Shown here piece by piece: positions 38,842 through 47,708 of a stretch of 64,000 nt of DNA. The DNA comes from Streptomyces orinoci. GTDB lineage: Bacteria > Actinomycetota > Actinomycetes > Streptomycetales > Streptomycetaceae. The position numbers and the translations under genes are program-made. The stretch spans positions 312,439-376,438 of the forward strand of contig NZ_PHNC01000031.1 of NCBI RefSeq assembly GCF_003121295.1, in the 5' to 3' direction. The notes beneath the pieces were generated by a model. The model saw only the letters and a program-made list of their open reading frames with translations. It was not told where the DNA came from and did no database searches. How positions within the stretch are numbered: the stretch's first letter is position 1; the number at the start of each line of letters is the position of its first letter.

Positions 38842-40248
38842 ATGGCAGAATCCCGGGTCAATTCTCCGCTGGGCACCGATCTGCACCTCCAGCTGTCCGG
38901 CACCGGCAGCCGCCGCGCCCGGCTGACCGCCGCACTGCGCCAGGCGATCCGCGACGGCCGGCTGGCGCCCGGCACCCGGCTGCCGCCCTATCGCTCGCTC
39001 GCCGCCGACCTGGGCATCGCCCGTAACACCGTGGCCGAGGCCTATGCCGAACTGGCCGCCGAGGGCTGGCTGGCCGCCCGGCAGGGCTCCGGCACCCGGG
39101 TCGCCCACCGGCCCGCGCCCCCGCCGCCACGGCGCCATACCGCCGCAACCGAGCAGGCACCCGCCCACAACCTGCGCCAAGGACAGCCGGACGCCGCCTC
39201 CTTCCCCCGCACCGCCTGGCTGGCCGCCGCCCGCCGCGCCCTGAACGCCGCCCCCAACTCCGCCTTCGGACCCGGCGATCCCCAGGGCCGTCCCGAACTG
39301 CGCCGCGCCCTGGCCGGCTATCTGGCGCGCGCCCGAGGGGTACGCACCGACCCCGAACGCATCGTGATCTGCGCCGGGTTCGCCCATGGCCTGCGGCTGC
39401 TGGGGGCGGGGGTGCTGCGCGGCACGGTGGCGGTGGAGTCCTATGGCCTGCCCTTCCACCGCTCCCTGCTGGACGCCGCCGGGCTGCGCACCCTGCCGCT
39501 GCCGGTGGACGAACACGGCGCCGACACCGGCCGGCTGGCCTCGGCCAGGGGCGTACGGTCCGTACTGCTCACCCCCGCCCACCAGTTCCCCACCGGCGGC
39601 CCGCTGGACCCCGCCCGCCGCACCGCCGCCCTGGAATGGGCCCGCTCCGGATCCGGCCGGCTGGTGCTGGAGGACGACTACGACGGGGAGTTCCGCTATG
39701 ACCGCCAGCCGGTCGGCGCCGTCCAGGGCCTGGACCCGGAACGGGTGGTGTACCTGGGCTCGGTCAGCAAGAGCCTGTCCCCCGCACTGCGCCTCGGCTG
39801 GCTGGTACTGCCCGACCACCTGGTGGACGATGTGCTGCGCCTCAAGGGCGAACGCGAGGGCTACACCAGCGCCCTGGACCAGCTCACCCTGGCCGAGTTC
39901 CTGGACTCCGGCGGCTATGACCGCCAGGTGCGCCGGATGCGCCAGCGCTACCGCGACCGGCGGGACCGTCTGCTGGCCACCCTGGACCGGCGCGCCCCGC
40001 ATATCGCGGTGTCCGGCATCGCCGCCGGACTGCACGCGGTGCTGCGGCTGCCGCCCGGCACGGAGCAGTCGGTGGTACGGGCGGGGGAGCGGCGCGGGGT
40101 CGCCCTGGAGGGGCTGGCGGGCTACCGGCACCCGCAAAGCACCGATGCCGCCTATGACGGCCTGGTGGTGGGCTATGCCACGCCCCCCGACCACGCCTTC
40201 GCGGGAGCCCTGGACGCTTTGTGCCGGTCGTTGCCGGCGCTGCCCTGA
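38842..40248 (+). CDS. MocR-type GntR/aminotransferase transcriptional regulator
   Basis: A 468-residue fusion of a GntR winged helix (about residues 15-90: LRQAIRDGRLAPGTRLPPYRSLAADLGIARNTVAEAYAELAAEGWL) and an inactive-fold aminotransferase domain (115-468). The PLP lysine lies in SVSKSLSPALRLGW. Such MocR proteins sense PLP or amino-acid-like ligands. It is divergent from the AhpD-like gene, which it may control. No ribosome site; TAGGGT is eight bases upstream of the ATG. Confidence 0.9.
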   Translation: MAESRVNSPLGTDLHLQLSGTGSRRARLTAALRQAIRDGRLAPGTRLPPYRSLAADLGIARNTVAEAYAELAAEGWLAARQGSGTRVAHRPAPPPPRRHTAATEQAPAHNLRQGQPDAASFPRTAWLAAARRALNAAPNSAFGPGDPQGRPELRRALAGYLARARGVRTDPERIVICAGFAHGLRLLGAGVLRGTVAVESYGLPFHRSLLDAAGLRTLPLPVDEHGADTGRLASARGVRSVLLTPAHQFPTGGPLDPARRTAALEWARSGSGRLVLEDDYDGEFRYDRQPVGAVQGLDPERVVYLGSVSKSLSPALRLGWLVLPDHLVDDVLRLKGEREGYTSALDQLTLAEFLDSGGYDRQVRRMRQRYRDRRDRLLATLDRRAPHIAVSGIAAGLHAVLRLPPGTEQSVVRAGERRGVALEGLAGYRHPQSTDAAYDGLVVGYATPPDHAFAGALDALCRSLPALP

Positions 40249-40334
40249 GGGCTGCTTCCCGGTGCGGCCGGGTCGTAAGCACGCCGCCGAACCGCATGGT
40301 CACCGGCACCCCGAGCCTCTGACGAGGGCGCCCG

Positions 40335-40340
40335 TACGCT
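40335..40340 (+). promoter_or_regulatory. Probable -10 box of a leaderless serine hydrolase gene
   Basis: TACGCT ends six bases before ATG 40347, with no ribosome site. Confidence 0.35.
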
Positions 40341-40346
40341 GCCGGG

Positions 40347-41711
40347 ATGACCGTTGATGAACTGCTGCCCACCACCCGGCGGGCCCTGCTGCACCGGGCC
40401 GCCACAGCCCAGCGCGAAGGCCGCCTCCCCTCGCTCTCGGCGGCGGTGATCCGGGGCCGCGAGACGGTGTGGTCCATTGGACGCGGCGAGGTGGCCGGCC
40501 GGCCGCCCACCACCGACACCCAGTACCGCATCGGCTCCCTCACCAAGACCCTGGTCGCCGTGCTGGTGCTCCGCCTGCGCGAGGAGGGCCTGCTGGACCT
40601 GGGCGACCCGCTGGAGAAACACCTGGAGACCACCGAGGGCGGCGAGGCGACCATCGCCCAGCTGCTGTCCCACACCTCCGGCCTGGCTGCCGAGGCGCGC
40701 GGACCATGGTGGGAGCGCACCGAGGGAGCGCTGCGCCCCCAGCCGGCCGATGTCTTCGGCGCGCACCCCCGGCGCCATCCGGCGGGCCGGATCCACCACT
40801 ACTCCAACCCCGGCTACGCCCTGCTGGGGGCGCTGGTGGAACGGCTGCGCGGGGCCCCCTGGCACCAGGTGCTGCGCCAGGAGGTGCTGCGGCCCCTGGG
40901 CATGGAGCGCACCGGCTATGCGCCCCGGGCACCGCACGCGGACGGCTGGGCCGTCCACCCCTGGGCGGACGCGCTGCTCCCCGAACCCGCCGTGGACACC
41001 GGGCTGATGGCCCCCGCCGGACAACTATGGTCCACCACCGCCGACTTGAGCCGGTTCGCCGCCTTCCTGCTGCACGGCGACGACCGGGTGCTGGGCGCGG
41101 ACACCCTGGCCGAGATGCGCGCCCCGATGGCCGGACCCCAGGGCGCGGACTGGTCGGGCGGCTATGGCCTGGGCATCCAACTGCTGCGCCGGGACGGCCG
41201 GTTGCTGCACGGCCACACCGGCTCCATGCCGGGCTTTGTGGCCTGCCTATGGACCAGCCCGCGGGACGACCTGGCCACCGTGGTACTGGCCAATGCCACC
41301 TCCGGGGACGTCGCCGGCCCCGCCGCGGACCTGCTGGACACCGTGGCCCGCCTGGAACCCCGCATCCCGGAGCCCTGGCGCCCTGCCCCGGACCTCGACC
41401 CGGCACTGCTGGAACTGACCGGCCCCTGGTACTGGGGCACCCAGCCCATGACGGTACGGCTGCGCCCGGACGGCACACTGGACCTCGCCCCGCTCGACGG
41501 CGGCCACGGCCGCGCCGCCACCTTCCGCCCCGGGCCGGACGGCACCTTCACCGGCCTGGACGGCTACTACGCGGGCGAGCCCCTGCGGCCCGTCCGCCGC
41601 CCCGACGGCACCCTCAGCCACCTGGACATCGGCACCTTTGTCCTTACCCGCCGCCCCTACGCCCCCGAGGACGCGATCCCCGGCGGGGTGGACGAGCAGG
41701 GCTGGCGCTGA
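40347..41711 (+). CDS. Serine hydrolase, class C beta-lactamase/esterase family
   Basis: A 454-residue cytoplasmic-looking serine hydrolase. The class C motifs are SLTK (Ser-x-x-Lys), YSN (from HHYSNPGY) and HTG (LHGHTGSMPG). There is no signal peptide, which argues against a secreted beta-lactamase and for an esterase or peptidase. A C-terminal beta-rich part (350-454) occurs in related D-aminopeptidase-like proteins. The 98-base gap to the MocR gene has no terminator. The start appears leaderless. Confidence 0.82.
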   Translation: MTVDELLPTTRRALLHRAATAQREGRLPSLSAAVIRGRETVWSIGRGEVAGRPPTTDTQYRIGSLTKTLVAVLVLRLREEGLLDLGDPLEKHLETTEGGEATIAQLLSHTSGLAAEARGPWWERTEGALRPQPADVFGAHPRRHPAGRIHHYSNPGYALLGALVERLRGAPWHQVLRQEVLRPLGMERTGYAPRAPHADGWAVHPWADALLPEPAVDTGLMAPAGQLWSTTADLSRFAAFLLHGDDRVLGADTLAEMRAPMAGPQGADWSGGYGLGIQLLRRDGRLLHGHTGSMPGFVACLWTSPRDDLATVVLANATSGDVAGPAADLLDTVARLEPRIPEPWRPAPDLDPALLELTGPWYWGTQPMTVRLRPDGTLDLAPLDGGHGRAATFRPGPDGTFTGLDGYYAGEPLRPVRRPDGTLSHLDIGTFVLTRRPYAPEDAIPGGVDEQGWR

Positions 41712-41813
41712 ACCGCGCCCGGCAACGTACCCATGCCAAGCCCCACCACCCCCCGTAGGGTCACCCCAGGACCCATGCGCCATCAGACCGGCGCAAACGA
41801 TTTGGAAGGCACC

Positions 41814-42941
41814 GTGACCGCAGACACCGCACCGGACCTGCTCCACCTCCCCCCGCTGAGCGCCCCCCACTTCGCCCTTATCGAGGACAAGGTCGCCGCG
41901 CTGCTGCGCACCGAGGAGACCGTCATCGCCACCCAGGGCGAGGCGCTGCTCCCCCTGGAGGCATGCATCCGCTCGGCCGTACGCCCCGGCAGTACCGCGC
42001 TCAATGTGGTCACCGGCCCCTACGGCGAGACCTTCGGCGGCTGGCTGCGCTCCTGCGGGGCCGAGGTGGTCACCGTGGACGCGCCGTTCAGCGGTGCGGT
42101 GAGCGCCGAGCGGATCGCCGACGCGCTGCGCGCCCACCCCGCCATCGACTTTGTCAGCCTGGTGCACGCCGAGGCGGCCACCGGCAATACCAACCCGGTG
42201 GCCGAGATCGGCGCCGTGGTGCGCGAGCATGGCGCGCTGCTGATGCTGGACGCGGTGGCCTCGGTGGCCGCCGAGCCGCTGCTCACCGATGAGTGGGGCG
42301 TTGACCTGTGCGTCATCGGCGCGCAGAAGGCGATGGGCGGACCGGCGGGCGTCTCCGCCGTCTCGGTCAGTGCCCGCGCCTGGGAGCGGATCGCCGCCAA
42401 TGAGCGGGCCCCGCGCCGCTCCTATCTGTCCCTGCTGGACTGGAAGGAGCGCTGGATCGACGCCGGGCGCACGGTACTGCCGCACGCCCCCGCCCAGTTG
42501 GAGATGCTGGCCCTGGAACAGGCCCTGGACCACATCGGCGAACTGGGCCTGGAGTCGGTGATCACCCGCCACCGCGCGGCCCGGGACGCGGTACGGGCGG
42601 GGGTACGGGCCCTGGACAGCGCCCTCGCGCCCTATGTGGTGCGCGACCAGGACGCCGCCCCGGTGGCGACCACCCTGCGGACGCCGGACGGGCTGGACGC
42701 CCGGGAGCTGGTCCGGGCCGCCCTGGCGGCCGATGGCTCGGTGCCGCTGCAGGCGGCGGGCGGGGCGCTGGCCAAGGAGATGATCCGGGTCAACCACTAC
42801 GGGCCGGCCGCCGCCCGCGATGTGGTGCTGGCCTCGGTGGCCGCCCTGGCCGAGGGACTGCGGGCGCTGGGCCATGCCGAGCACCCCGCCGAGGCGCTGT
42901 CGGCGGCGGAGACCGCCTGGGACGCCACGCTGATGGGCTGA
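41814..42941 (+). CDS. Class V aminotransferase (alanine-glyoxylate type)
   Basis: A 375-residue PLP-dependent class V aminotransferase. The motifs include GPYGETFGGWLRSCGAEVV, the Asp in LMLDAVASVAAEPLLTDEWG, and the PLP Lys in GAQKAMGGPAGVSAVS. Alanine-glyoxylate or serine-pyruvate activity is the best guess. GTG 41814 is preferred over the upstream frame because GGAAGG lies five bases before it. A strong terminator follows. Confidence 0.82.
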   Translation: MTADTAPDLLHLPPLSAPHFALIEDKVAALLRTEETVIATQGEALLPLEACIRSAVRPGSTALNVVTGPYGETFGGWLRSCGAEVVTVDAPFSGAVSAERIADALRAHPAIDFVSLVHAEAATGNTNPVAEIGAVVREHGALLMLDAVASVAAEPLLTDEWGVDLCVIGAQKAMGGPAGVSAVSVSARAWERIAANERAPRRSYLSLLDWKERWIDAGRTVLPHAPAQLEMLALEQALDHIGELGLESVITRHRAARDAVRAGVRALDSALAPYVVRDQDAAPVATTLRTPDGLDARELVRAALAADGSVPLQAAGGALAKEMIRVNHYGPAAARDVVLASVAALAEGLRALGHAEHPAEALSAAETAWDATLMG

Positions 42942-42965
42942 CCGGGGAGCCGTCCCGCCGCTTCG

Positions 42966-43010
42966 GGCCGCGTTCCGGTGCTTTTCCGCACCGGGACGCG
43001 GCCTTTTCTC
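42966..43010 (+). terminator. Terminator of the class V aminotransferase gene
   Basis: GGCCGCGTTCCGGTGC (42966-42981) pairs with GCACCGGGACGCGGCC (42988-43003) with one G-T pair, then TTTTCTC follows. It is one of the few hairpins here with a true T-run. Confidence 0.88.
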
Positions 43011-43149
43011 TTGCCCGGATGCCCGGACGGCGGCCCGGCCGCGCCGTCCATGATCGCGTCCAGCGGCCCGGATAGAATCGGAACTCCTGACCCGGTTCTC
43101 TCCGGATCTCTTCCGGCCCCCGTCCGCCCCCCCTCAGAGGTCCCCGCCC

Positions 43150-43926
43150 ATGTCCCGGAACGCCGCCTCCGCCGCCTCCGCCGCCTCCGCGCCGGTCCGC
43201 TCCGATGCCCGGCGCAACCGGGCGCTGGTGCTCGGCGCGGCCCGTTCGGCCTTCGAGGAGGCGGGGTTGGCGGTGCCGCTGAGCGAGATCGCCCGCCGGG
43301 CGGGGGTCGGCGCGGGCACCGTCTACCGTCATTTCCCTTCCAAGGAAGCCCTGTTCAGGGCGACGGTGGTGGACCGGATCCGGCTTTTCGCCGATACCGC
43401 ACGGGAGTTGGCGCACTCCGCCGAGCCCGGCCCGGTGTTCTTCCGCTATCTCGCCTCGGTGGTCCGGCTGTCCGCCCTCAACAAGGGGCTGTGTGACGCC
43501 CTGGAGGCGGCCGCCAAGGGCCGTTTCACGCTCTCGGCGGGCATCGAGCGGGAGTTCCGCGAGGCGCTGGCGGTGCTGCTGGACAGGGCCCAACAGGCCG
43601 GTGCGGCAAGGCGGGACGTCACCGTGGACGATGTGCTGGCGCTGCTGCTGGGCTGTCTGTCCATGGAGCAGCGGCGCGGCCCGGACGGGGTGCCCGGCCG
43701 GATGACCACCCTGGCCTGTGACAGTCTCCGTCCGGGGCGGTCCATAACGAAACTCTCCCCGGTTCCGCCCGTCGGCCGTAACGAAACCGGCTGTGCGGTG
43801 TGCGGTGAGCCGGTTCCGGCGGCCCGTACCGGCCGGCCGGCCCGCTACTGCGGCGGCGCCTGCCGGCAGAAGGCGCACCGGCAGCGGGCCGCAGCTCGTG
43901 CCAAGCGGGTCAGAGCGGGTACTTGA
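43150..43926 (+). CDS. TetR regulator with C-terminal Cys-rich motif
   Basis: A 258-residue TetR protein. The HTH is at about residues 27-70 (RSAFEEAGLAVPLSEIARRAGVGAGTVYRHFPSKEALFRATV), and the ligand domain reaches to about 185. The last 45 residues add a Cys motif: CAVCGEPVPAARTGRPARYCGGACRQKAHRQR, i.e. Cys-x2-Cys-x16-Cys-x3-Cys, which resembles a zinc-ribbon or Zn-knuckle. Such tails occur on some actinobacterial regulators, and their role is unknown to me. The end overlaps the convergent GNAT gene by 17 bases. Confidence 0.82.
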   Translation: MSRNAASAASAASAPVRSDARRNRALVLGAARSAFEEAGLAVPLSEIARRAGVGAGTVYRHFPSKEALFRATVVDRIRLFADTARELAHSAEPGPVFFRYLASVVRLSALNKGLCDALEAAAKGRFTLSAGIEREFREALAVLLDRAQQAGAARRDVTVDDVLALLLGCLSMEQRRGPDGVPGRMTTLACDSLRPGRSITKLSPVPPVGRNETGCAVCGEPVPAARTGRPARYCGGACRQKAHRQRAAARAKRVRAGT

Positions 43927-44362
43927 AGCCCAGGTGGGTGGCCTGGAAGCCGAGCCGTTCATAGAAGCGGTGGGCGTCCACCCGGGTGGCGTCCGAGGTG
44001 AGCTGGAGCAGGGCGCAGCCCTCGGCACGGGCGGTGTCGATCGCCCAGCGCAGCAGCTCGGTGCCCAGCCCGTGGCCGCGCTCCTCGGGGTGCACCCGTA
44101 CCGCCTCCACCAGGGCGCGGGTGGCGCCGCGCCGGGACAGGCCGGGTATCAGGGTGAGTTGCAGGGTGCCCACCACCCGTCCGTCGCGTACCGCCACGGT
44201 GAGGCGTTGGTTGGGGTCACGGTCCAGTTCGGTGAAGGCCGCCCGGTAGGGGGCCAGGTCGCCGGGGGACTCGCGCTGGGCGCCCAGCGGGTCGTCGGCG
44301 AGCAGGGCCACGATGGCGGGGATGTCGTCGGCGGTCGCACGCCGGAACTCCAGATCGCTCAT
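43910..44362 (-). CDS. GNAT-family N-acetyltransferase
   Basis: A 150-residue GNAT enzyme. The start MSDLEFRRATADDIPAIVAL is followed by VAVRDGRVVGTLQLTLIPGL, the acetyl-CoA loop VRVHPEERGHGLGTELLRWA and a family end (DAHRFYERLGFQATHLGFKY). ATG 44362 is preferred to the longer frame: on the minus strand TAGGGT lies seven bases upstream without a ribosome site (leaderless). The stop overlaps the convergent TetR gene. Confidence 0.85.
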   Translation of the reverse strand: MSDLEFRRATADDIPAIVALLADDPLGAQRESPGDLAPYRAAFTELDRDPNQRLTVAVRDGRVVGTLQLTLIPGLSRRGATRALVEAVRVHPEERGHGLGTELLRWAIDTARAEGCALLQLTSDATRVDAHRFYERLGFQATHLGFKYPL

Positions 44363-44561
44363 GGGCCGGACCCTATGGCCCGGCCGCTCGTCCCACCAGG
44401 CCGGCCGGCGCGCCGCCGGGGCCACCGGAGCCAGGGATTCCACCGCTGCCACCAGGGGTGCCGGCTCCGGCCGCCGGGCCCGTACCGGACCTGGCCGGCG
44501 CCCGGCACTGAAGCACCCCGGCGCCGGGAAAACGCGGGCGCATCCGCTCACCGGGTGCGCC

Positions 44562-44567
44562 TACGCT
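44562..44567 (+). promoter_or_regulatory. Probable -10 box of the HAD gene
   Basis: TACGCT, seven bases before ATG 44575, with no ribosome site. Confidence 0.35.
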
Positions 44568-44574
44568 CGCCCCC

Positions 44575-45204
44575 ATGAGCAGACTCCACTTGTTCGACCT
44601 CGACGGCACGCTGATCCACAACTCCGCGGCGGCGATCGAGATATCCCGCCACCTGGGCACCGAGCGGGAAACCGCGGAACTGGAACGGGACTTCGCCGCC
44701 AGGCTGCTGACCCCGGCCGAGTTCGCGGCCAAGGCCTGTGCCCTGTGGGGCGAGCGGCTCACCGAGGCGGTGCTGGCCGCCACCTTTGAGGCCGCCCCCT
44801 GGCTGGAGGGCATCAAGGAGGTCTGGGCCCGGATCGCCGAGCGCGGCGAGCGGATCGCAGTGATCTCGCTCTCCCCGCACTTCTTTGTGGAACGCCTGCT
44901 GGACTGGGGCGCCCACACCGCACACGGCTCCCGCTGGCCCGAACTCCCGCTGCGCGGGCCCATCGACCCGGCCGGCATCCTCAACGCCCGGGCCAAGGTA
45001 CGGATCACCGACGAACTCTGCGCCCGCTACGGCCTGGGCCGGGCCGACTGTGTGGCCTATGGCGACTCCATGTCCGACGCGGCGCTGTTCGCCGCCGTCC
45101 CGGTCTCCGTCGCGGTCAACGCCGATCACCATGTACGCGACCTGGCCACCCACTGCTACAACGGCCGTGATCTGCGCGAGGCTTATGCGCTGACGGCGAG
45201 CTGA
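44575..45204 (+). CDS. HAD superfamily phosphatase (phosphoserine phosphatase-like)
   Basis: A 209-residue haloacid dehalogenase hydrolase. Motif I is FDLDGTLI with the nucleophile Asp, motif II ISLSPHFF, motif III Lys in ARAKVRITDELC, and motif IV GDSMSDAALFAAV. The layout is like HAD-IB enzymes such as SerB. The substrate is unproven; phosphoserine is one candidate. The start appears leaderless. It is convergent with the NUDIX gene. Confidence 0.82.
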   Translation: MSRLHLFDLDGTLIHNSAAAIEISRHLGTERETAELERDFAARLLTPAEFAAKACALWGERLTEAVLAATFEAAPWLEGIKEVWARIAERGERIAVISLSPHFFVERLLDWGAHTAHGSRWPELPLRGPIDPAGILNARAKVRITDELCARYGLGRADCVAYGDSMSDAALFAAVPVSVAVNADHHVRDLATHCYNGRDLREAYALTAS

Positions 45205-45245
45205 GCCGGGCCCGCGACCGCAATGCCGTGCGCCCGGCGGGGAGT

Positions 45246-45728
45246 TCAGCCGAGATCCGGGGCCAGCAGGGCCCGTACCCCCTCCACATTGCCGTCGAGG
45301 TAGTGGCGCAGCGAGGGCGGCACCACCTCCACCGAGGCCATGCCCTGGCGGGTGAAGGGGATCCGGACCACCTCATAGGTCCCGCGCGGCTCGTCCACCT
45401 CGGGGCCATGCCGCAGCGAGAGGTCCATCGAGGCCAGCCGGCAGACAAAGAAGTGCTGCACCTTGACGCCATGGCGGTGCGGCACCGTGTCCACAAAGGC
45501 CGGCACCACATCCACCACCTTGGCGCCCAGTTCCTCGTCCACCTCCCGGTGCAGTGCGGCGACCACCGACTCGTCCTCCGGCTCCACGCCCCCGCCCGGG
45601 GTGATCCAGTACGGCGGCTCACCGGGCTTGGTGCGTTTGATCAGGATCAGCTGGGGCTCGCCGGAGGCGGGATCCTCGGCCAGCAGAATGGCGCGGGCGG
45701 TGCGTTTGACCACCGGTCGTACGGTCAT
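45246..45728 (-). CDS. NUDIX hydrolase
   Basis: A 160-residue NUDIX pyrophosphohydrolase with the complete box GGGVEPEDESVVAALHREVDEELG (G-x5-E-x7-REU-x-EE-x-GU). Conserved flanks are VKRTARAILLAEDP and VKVQHFFVCRL. ATG 45728 is preferred; an ATG nine bases upstream is possible. Substrate unknown. Confidence 0.85.
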   Translation of the reverse strand: MTVRPVVKRTARAILLAEDPASGEPQLILIKRTKPGEPPYWITPGGGVEPEDESVVAALHREVDEELGAKVVDVVPAFVDTVPHRHGVKVQHFFVCRLASMDLSLRHGPEVDEPRGTYEVVRIPFTRQGMASVEVVPPSLRHYLDGNVEGVRALLAPDLG

Positions 45729-45770
45729 AAGCGACATCTGCCGCGGGGAACAACCGCCAAAACCCCCGTC

Positions 45771-46667
45771 TCACCAGGAGACGGCGGCGCGCAGCAGCCA
45801 CTCATGTGCCCGGGCCAGGTGCGGCAGGGCCAGTGACCCGGTCCGTACCACCAGGAAGTAGGTGCGCAGCGGTGGTACCGGCGGGCTGAGCAGGGCCGCC
45901 ACCTCACCGGTGTCCAGGGCCTCGGCACACAGATAGCGGGGCAGTACCCCGATCCCGGCGCCGGCCGCCACACAGGAGAGCACCGCCCGCAGATCGGGGA
46001 CGACCACCGTGCCGGCGGCCACCGGCTTGGCATCGAATACCGCGCTCCAGTAGCGCGAGACAAAGGGCAGGCTCTCATGCACCTCCACCACCGGCAGATG
46101 CTCCAGCACCGCCACCCCCTTGTCCCGGACCACGGCGGCCCCGCCCAGCCGGGCGGCATAGCGGGGAGCGCCGATCAGGACATGCTCCTCGTCGCAGAGC
46201 GGGGTGGCGGTCAGCAGCCGGCCGCGCGGGCGCGAGGTGGTGATGGCCAGCTCATGGTGGCCGTCCGCCAGCCCCTCGAAGAGCTCCTCGGCCATGCCCT
46301 GGGCCACCCGCACGGTCAGCCCCTGGACCACCAGCGGGGCGAGCGCGGGCAGCGCGCGCAGGGCGGTGAACTCCGGGGGACCGGCCAGATGCAGGGTGCG
46401 CTGCGGCCACTGCTCGTCCAGCCCGGCCTCGGTGATCTCCTGGAGGGCGTCCACATGCGGCGCAACCTTGTGGGCCAGCTCATCGCCGAGGGTGGTGGGC
46501 ACCACTCCCCGGGCCTTGCGCAGGAACAACGGGTGCCCCAGGCGGCGCTCCAGGGTCCTTATCTGGCCGGTGACGGCCGGCTGGGACAGGCCCAGCAGAG
46601 CGGCGGCGCGGGTGAAGGAGCCTGCCCGGTGGACCGTGACAAAGGTGCGCAACAGGGTCAGATCCAT
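45771..46667 (-). CDS. LysR family transcriptional regulator
   Basis: A 298-residue LysR protein: HTH at residues 1-60 (LLRTFVTVHRAGSFTRAAALLGLSQPAVTGQIRTLERRLG), then the periplasmic-protein-like effector domain. A CTAT-N10-ATAG palindrome at 46707-46724, 40 bases upstream of the start, is a candidate LysR site. Its divergent neighbour is the small-RNA candidate or the 77-residue gene. The target is not known. Confidence 0.88.
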   Translation of the reverse strand: MDLTLLRTFVTVHRAGSFTRAAALLGLSQPAVTGQIRTLERRLGHPLFLRKARGVVPTTLGDELAHKVAPHVDALQEITEAGLDEQWPQRTLHLAGPPEFTALRALPALAPLVVQGLTVRVAQGMAEELFEGLADGHHELAITTSRPRGRLLTATPLCDEEHVLIGAPRYAARLGGAAVVRDKGVAVLEHLPVVEVHESLPFVSRYWSAVFDAKPVAAGTVVVPDLRAVLSCVAAGAGIGVLPRYLCAEALDTGEVAALLSPPVPPLRTYFLVVRTGSLALPHLARAHEWLLRAAVSW

Positions 46668-46706
46668 GCCGTCTCCCCGGCTAGCCCGAGCACCGACCGT
46701 AGAGAA

Positions 46707-46724
46707 CTATAAATAAGTCGATAG
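46707..46724. promoter_or_regulatory. Candidate LysR operator
   Basis: CTATAAATAAGTCGATAG, an A/T-rich imperfect palindrome in front of the LysR gene, unusual in this GC-rich sequence. Confidence 0.4.
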
Positions 46725-46743
46725 GGCTGTGTCGCCAGGGTGA

Positions 46744-46772
46744 TTGGACACTGACGCTGAGTCAACTAGCCT
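46744..46772 (+). promoter_or_regulatory. Promoter of the small-RNA candidate
   Basis: -35 TTGGAC (46744-46749), 17-base spacer and -10 TAGCCT (46767-46772). The spacing and hexamers are good for the main sigma factor. Confidence 0.5.
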
Positions 46773-46778
46773 GATTCG

Positions 46779-46853
46779 GGCGGAACTTCTCCGTGCGATT
46801 CGCATGGAGATCCCGGGCGGCTCGAGCCAAGAGGGGGGAGGCTCGAGCCGCCC
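46779..46853 (+). ncRNA. Candidate small RNA ending in a 14-bp hairpin
   Basis: A promoter (46744-46772) and a perfect hairpin (46815-46828 with 46840-46853, loop AAGAGGGGGGA) bracket about 75 bases with no coding sense. On the opposite strand the loop reads TCCCCCCTCTT, like the C-rich loops of 6C-type actinobacterial RNAs, so the active strand is not certain. It could also be the leader of the 77-residue gene downstream. Confidence 0.35.
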
Positions 46854-46923
46854 TTCCCCATGCGTGCTCCATGTGTGCTCCCGCGCTGTCGCCCATGGCG
46901 GGGCGCGTGGCAGTCTGGGGCGC

Positions 46924-47157
46924 ATGGATGAGCACCCATGGAGCTCGCCGGCGCTGCCCGGCGAGCCGCCCTACTACACCACGGACACCTGCGCCGGCTG
47001 CGGGGCGATCGTCCACGGCATCCACGGCCGGTGGACCTGTGCCGCCTGTGGCAGCTGCAGCCCCTACCAGGAGCCTCCCGAGGGCTGGGCCAGCGAGATC
47101 ACCCCCGAGGAACTGGCCACCAATACGGTGGGCTACGACGGGCCCGCATCCCGGTAA
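46924..47157 (+). CDS. Small Cys-pair protein (zinc-ribbon-like), function unknown
   Basis: A 77-residue protein with Cys pairs CAGC and CAAC about 16 residues apart, followed by CSPYQEPPEGW, which looks like a small zinc ribbon. It starts MDEHPWSSPALPGEPPYYTT. The ATG at 46924 has no convincing ribosome site, so it could be leaderless. I do not know its function. Confidence 0.55.
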   Translation: MDEHPWSSPALPGEPPYYTTDTCAGCGAIVHGIHGRWTCAACGSCSPYQEPPEGWASEITPEELATNTVGYDGPASR

Positions 47158-47233
47158 CGGGTCTTCGATCACTGACCGGTTGATGGTCCGCACGGCCAAC
47201 CGGTCTGCCGGGGTGCCGGATTGGGCACCGGGC

Positions 47234-47614
47234 TCAGTCGTTCTCGTCCGGCAGGATCACATGCATCGCCCAGGCCACCACCGAGACGATCACGCCACCG
47301 ACCAGTGCGGAGCCAAAGCCGTCCACATGGAAGGCCAGATGGAGCCGGTCCGCCAGATAACTGGTGAGCAGCAGCATCAGGGCGTTGATCACCAGGGTGA
47401 TCAGGCCCAGGGTGAGGATGAACAGCGGGAAGGCCAGAAACTTCACCACCGGCTTGACCAGGAAGTTCACCAGGCCGAAGACGATTGCCACCAGCAGCAG
47501 TGAGACCGCCTTCTTCACGGTGGTCGCGCCGCCCAGGCTGATGCCCTTGAGCAGCCAGATGGCGGCGGCCAGGGCCGCGGCGTTGGCGATCGTCTTTACT
47601 GCGAAATTCTTCAT
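47234..47614 (-). CDS. Phage holin family / 4-TMS membrane protein
   Basis: A 126-residue protein with four hydrophobic segments: AAALAAAIWLLKGISLG, AVSLLLVAIVFGLVNFLV, FILTLGLITLVINALMLLL and SALVGGVIVSVVAWAMHVIL. It belongs to the widespread actinobacterial family named for similarity to holins but with no known lysis role. ATG 47614 gives the family start MKNFAVKTIANAAAL. Confidence 0.82.
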   Translation of the reverse strand: MKNFAVKTIANAAALAAAIWLLKGISLGGATTVKKAVSLLLVAIVFGLVNFLVKPVVKFLAFPLFILTLGLITLVINALMLLLTSYLADRLHLAFHVDGFGSALVGGVIVSVVAWAMHVILPDEND

Positions 47615-47708
47615 ACATGAGATCGTGGCAGACGGGTCCGACAGGCGGCATAAGTGCCGTCGGAACGAGCGGAGGCGCGCGGGAGCCGCGCGGAGAGGAA
47701 GACGGCGC

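Noticed and set aside
45205..45245. Hairpin between the HAD and NUDIX genes
   Set aside because: Only GCCGGGC/GCCCGGC pairs, with a long loop; too weak to call.
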